Assembly: GCA_018828205.1 (NCBI GenBank)
Contig: JAHJWA010000209.1
Span: 1 to 9,011 of the forward strand
Reading direction: 5' to 3'
Source of the DNA: Alphaproteobacteria bacterium
GTDB lineage: Bacteria > Pseudomonadota > Alphaproteobacteria > Sphingomonadales > Sphingomonadaceae
DNA: 9,011 nt
Below the pieces are notes generated by a model, which saw only the letters and a program-made list of their open reading frames with translations, was not told where the DNA came from and searched no databases. Both the position numbers and the translations under genes were made by a program. Of the stretch, positions 6,226-9,011 are shown in pieces. The stretch's first letter is position 1, and every line of letters begins with the position of its first letter.

Positions 6226-6227
6226 CA
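6223..6227 (-). other. TGATG stop-start overlap joining the RND transporter and the outer-membrane channel
   Basis: On the minus strand the transporter's TGA (6227-6225) shares its last A with the ATG of the channel gene (6225-6223). The bases before the ATG (GATGGCGCCCGCC) contain no purine-rich ribosome binding site. Termination-reinitiation would keep the two products in proportion. Confidence 0.7.
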
Positions 6228-9011
6228 GGCGGGCGCCATCGTCATGTCTTCGTCGACACTGTCGATCTCCTCGCGCAGCCGCGCCAGATCGACGCTGCGC
6301 GGCTTGCCGTATTGCGCCACCGCCAGATAGATCACCGGGGTCAGGAACAGCGTGAACACACCCGCCAGCCCGAGCCCGCCGAAGATCACCCAGCCGATCG
6401 ACTGGCGCGCCTCGGACCCCGCCCCGCTCGCCATGATCAGCGGCACCGCGCCGAGCACGGTCGAGATCAGCGTCATCGCGATCGGACGCAGACGGATCGC
6501 CGCGGCTTCTTCCACCGCCTCGCGCACGTTGCGGCCCTGGTGGCGCAGCTGGTCGGCGAATTCGACGATCAATATGCCGTTCTTGGACATCAGTCCGATC
6601 AGCATCACCAGCCCGATCTGCGAATAGATGTTGAGCGAGATGCCCGAGAGGAACAGCGCGAACACCGCCGCCGCCAGCGCGAAGGGTACCGTCATCAGCA
6701 CCACCAGCGCGCTGGTCAGGCTCTCGAACTGCGCGACCAGCACGAGGAAGACGATGACCAGCGCAAAGGCGTAGGTGAGCAGCAGGTCGTTGGAGGTTTC
6801 CTCGAGGCTTTCGGCATCGCCCTGCAGCAGCATGTCGATGTCGTCTGCCACGCTCTCGGCGGACAGCCGTTCGATCTCCTCCACCGCATCGCGCAGCGGG
6901 GTTCCGGCCGCGATATTGGCGCTCACCTCGATCGCCCGGCGCTGCGCGGTGCGGTTGAGCTCGGCGGCGATGCCCTGCTCCTCGATCGTGGTCACGGTCG
7001 AGAGCGGGATCAGCGTGTCGCCCGTGCCGCGGACATAGAGATTGCGCAGGTCGTTGGGATTGGTGACCGCAACCGCCTCAGCGGTGAGGAAGATCGGCAC
7101 CGCCTGGTCGCCGACATTGAGATCGACCAAGTCGTCGCCGCCCACCATCGCGCGCAGGGTCTGGGCGAGATCGTCGAGATCGACCCCGAGGTCGGAGGCG
7201 CGCTGGCGATCGACCCGCACCGAGAGCTGCGGCTGCGTCGGCTGGTAGGAAATCTCGGCGTTGGAAAGAATGTCCGACTGGGTGTCGATGGCCGAGGCGA
7301 GCGCCTGCGCGGATTCGAAAATCTCGTCGTATTCCGCTCCCGTCAGCGCGACCTCGATGCCCTCGCCCCCGCCCCCGAAGCTGAGCGTGCCACGCCCGCG
7401 GGCGTTGGTGCGCGAGCCGGGAATTTCCTGCAGCGGCGGGTTCAGCGCGGCGACGATCTCGGTCTGGCTGCGATCGCGATCGCCCCACTCGGCGAGCTGC
7501 GCGGTGACGCGGACGCGGTTGGGATCATAACGCCCGACGATCGAGAAGGTGCTCTCGATCTCGCCGCTGTCCAGATAGGGCTGCAGGACCCGTTCGACCT
7601 CGTCGAGCTCGCCATCCATAAAGGCAATCCCGACCCCGTCGGGCCCGGTCGCATCGACGGTGATCACACCGCGATCCTCGTCGGGGACGAGCTCGTTGTC
7701 GAGCTGGAAATAGACCGTGCCCGCGAGCGCGGCGAGCACGACCGAGACGATCCCGACCAGCCGCGGGCGATCGAGGCAGCGTCGCAGCTGCTTTTCGTAC
7801 CAGCCGCTCGCCTTGCCGCCCCATTGCGCGAGGCGGCCCGAGTCCTGCTTCTCGCTGGTGAGATCGAAGCGCGCAGCGAGCGCGGGGACCAGCGACAGCG
7901 CGACGAAGGAGGAGATGATCACCGCGATCGCCAGCACCAGTCCGAATTCGCGGAACAGCCGCCCGGTCTCCGACGGCAGAAACCCGATCGGCACGAAGAC
8001 CGAGACCAGCACTGCGGTGGTCGCGACCACCGCGAAGAACACTTGGCGCGTTCCCACCACCGCGGCGGCGCGGCGGCCCAACCCCTTGTTCTGCAACCGC
8101 TGCGCGTTCTCGAGCACGACGATCGCGTCATCGACGATCAGCCCGGTCGCCAGCACCAGCGCCAGCAGGGTGAGCAGATTGATCGAGAAGCCCATCGCCC
8201 AGATCGCGGCCACCACGCCCACCAGCGCCACCGGTATGGTCGCGCTGGGCACGATGGTCGGGCGCAGCGCGCGGAAGAACACCAGCATCGTGCCGATCAC
8301 CACCGCGATGGTGAAGCCCAGCGTGATCAGCACTTCGCGCACCGAGATACGGATGAATTCGGCGTCGTCGGAGACGACCTCGATCGCGAGCCCGTCGAAA
8401 CGTTCGTTGATCCGCTCGACCCCGTCGCGGATCGAACTCGATATCTCGATCGTGTTCGAACTCGCCTGCCGCACCACGCCCAGCCCGATGATCGGCTGCC
8501 CGTCGAGGCGGACGAAATTGGTCGCATTGGCGGGCGCGAAGCCGGCGCGGGCGACATCGCCCACACGTGTGTTGCCCGAGACGATGACGCTCTCGATGAG
8601 CTCGGGGCTGATCGCGCTGGCCTCGGCGCGCACCACCAGTTCCTGCGCGTCGGAACGGAACGAGCCGACCGGCACGTCGTAGGGCGCGCCCTGGAGGGCA
8701 TCGGCGACATCGGTGATGGTCAGCCCGAAGCGGTTGAGCCGCGCGGGATCCACCGACACGCGCATCTGGCGCACCCTGGTGCCGAATTCCTCGATGCTCG
8801 CGACGCCTTCGGCGGTCAGCAGCTCGGGGATGATGTCGTTCTCGACGATGCGGGTCAGCTCGGCCTGGTCATAGCGGGTAGAGGCCACCGCGAGCGTCAT
8901 GATCGGCTGCGCGTCCTGATCGGCCTTGACCACATTCACCTGTTCGACCCGGTCGGGCAGTTCGCGGGTCACCCGGCTGACCGCCTCGCGCACATCCGAT
9001 GCGGCGGTGTC
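6225..9011 (-). CDS. RND (HAE family) efflux transporter permease; N-terminus beyond the window
   Basis: This is the proton-driven inner-membrane pump of a tripartite efflux system. The frame runs to the window edge without a stop, giving 928 residues; family members have about 1030-1050, so roughly 100 N-terminal residues including TM1 are missing. A GTG at 8993 is internal, not the start, because the reading continues into typical porter-domain sequence. Eleven membrane segments can be traced. TM4 has GLIVDDAIVVLEN with the paired proton-relay aspartates (codons 8132-8127), and TM10 has GLMSKNGILIVEF with the relay lysine (codon 6584-6582), so the pump should be active. Two large periplasmic loops lie between TM1-TM2 and TM7-TM8. 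TM12 (GWVIFGGLGLAGVFTLFLTP) is followed by a short charged cytoplasmic tail. The pump overlaps the channel gene downstream; the adaptor gene is not seen. The substrate cannot be inferred; proton-coupled drug/solute export is likelier than metal export. Confidence 0.95.
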   Translation of the reverse strand, partial: DTAASDVREAVSRVTRELPDRVEQVNVVKADQDAQPIMTLAVASTRYDQAELTRIVENDIIPELLTAEGVASIEEFGTRVRQMRVSVDPARLNRFGLTITDVADALQGAPYDVPVGSFRSDAQELVVRAEASAISPELIESVIVSGNTRVGDVARAGFAPANATNFVRLDGQPIIGLGVVRQASSNTIEISSSIRDGVERINERFDGLAIEVVSDDAEFIRISVREVLITLGFTIAVVIGTMLVFFRALRPTIVPSATIPVALVGVVAAIWAMGFSINLLTLLALVLATGLIVDDAIVVLENAQRLQNKGLGRRAAAVVGTRQVFFAVVATTAVLVSVFVPIGFLPSETGRLFREFGLVLAIAVIISSFVALSLVPALAARFDLTSEKQDSGRLAQWGGKASGWYEKQLRRCLDRPRLVGIVSVVLAALAGTVYFQLDNELVPDEDRGVITVDATGPDGVGIAFMDGELDEVERVLQPYLDSGEIESTFSIVGRYDPNRVRVTAQLAEWGDRDRSQTEIVAALNPPLQEIPGSRTNARGRGTLSFGGGGEGIEVALTGAEYDEIFESAQALASAIDTQSDILSNAEISYQPTQPQLSVRVDRQRASDLGVDLDDLAQTLRAMVGGDDLVDLNVGDQAVPIFLTAEAVAVTNPNDLRNLYVRGTGDTLIPLSTVTTIEEQGIAAELNRTAQRRAIEVSANIAAGTPLRDAVEEIERLSAESVADDIDMLLQGDAESLEETSNDLLLTYAFALVIVFLVLVAQFESLTSALVVLMTVPFALAAAVFALFLSGISLNIYSQIGLVMLIGLMSKNGILIVEFADQLRHQGRNVREAVEEAAAIRLRPIAMTLISTVLGAVPLIMASGAGSEARQSIGWVIFGGLGLAGVFTLFLTPVIYLAVAQYGKPRSVDLARLREEIDSVDEDMTMAPA

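Noticed and set aside
7717..8682. Plus-strand open frame of 321 codons opposite the RND transporter
   Set aside because: Ser/Thr/Arg-rich antisense shadow; the opposite strand encodes membrane segments and the TM4 aspartates.
8991..8993. GTG as the start of the RND transporter
   Set aside because: The frame continues upstream to the window edge, and about 100 residues including TM1 would be missing, so the real start is outside.
1..9011. CRISPR array, transposon ends, tRNA genes or phage attachment site
   Set aside because: I looked for spaced repeats, terminal inverted repeats with a transposase, and tRNA-like cloverleaf segments and saw none; the gaps between genes are short and the gene content is housekeeping or efflux.

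Overview
The window is gene-dense, very GC-rich DNA whose codons mostly end in G or C. It looks like ordinary chromosomal sequence of an alphaproteobacterium. The protein styles and the TATAGG-type promoter suggest a sphingomonad such as Erythrobacter or a relative; this placement is inferred from general character and no marker gene proves it. I see no rRNA, tRNA, CRISPR array, insertion sequence or phage gene.

Left part, plus strand. The window opens inside the biotin-carrying alpha subunit of an acyl-CoA carboxylase, most likely 3-methylcrotonyl-CoA carboxylase (leucine breakdown), which ends at 1219. A glutathione S-transferase family gene follows (1307-1942), with its own candidate promoter. 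After a structured 268-base gap comes a 612-residue DEAD-box RNA helicase with a DbpA-type RNA-binding domain and a Gly/Lys-rich tail (2211-4049). A YaiI/DUF188 protein with a predicted PIN-like fold (4055-4507) starts almost on the helicase stop codon, so the two probably form one translationally coupled unit.

Right part, minus strand. A short unrecognised gene (69 residues, 4522-4731) converges on the YaiI gene with 14 bases between the stop codons. Upstream of it lie a NodT/OprM-type outer-membrane efflux lipoprotein (4843-6225) and an RND inner-membrane transporter (6225 to beyond 9011). The latter two overlap by one base in a TGATG junction. Together they supply the inner-membrane pump and outer-membrane channel of a tripartite drug/solute efflux system. 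The periplasmic adaptor is not in the window and would be expected upstream, past 9011.

I did not find a clearly new multi-gene system. The points most worth a second look are the helicase plus PIN-like protein pair, the helicase leader with two in-frame start options and a stem-loop, the inverted repeats sitting inside two candidate promoters, and the small orphan protein.
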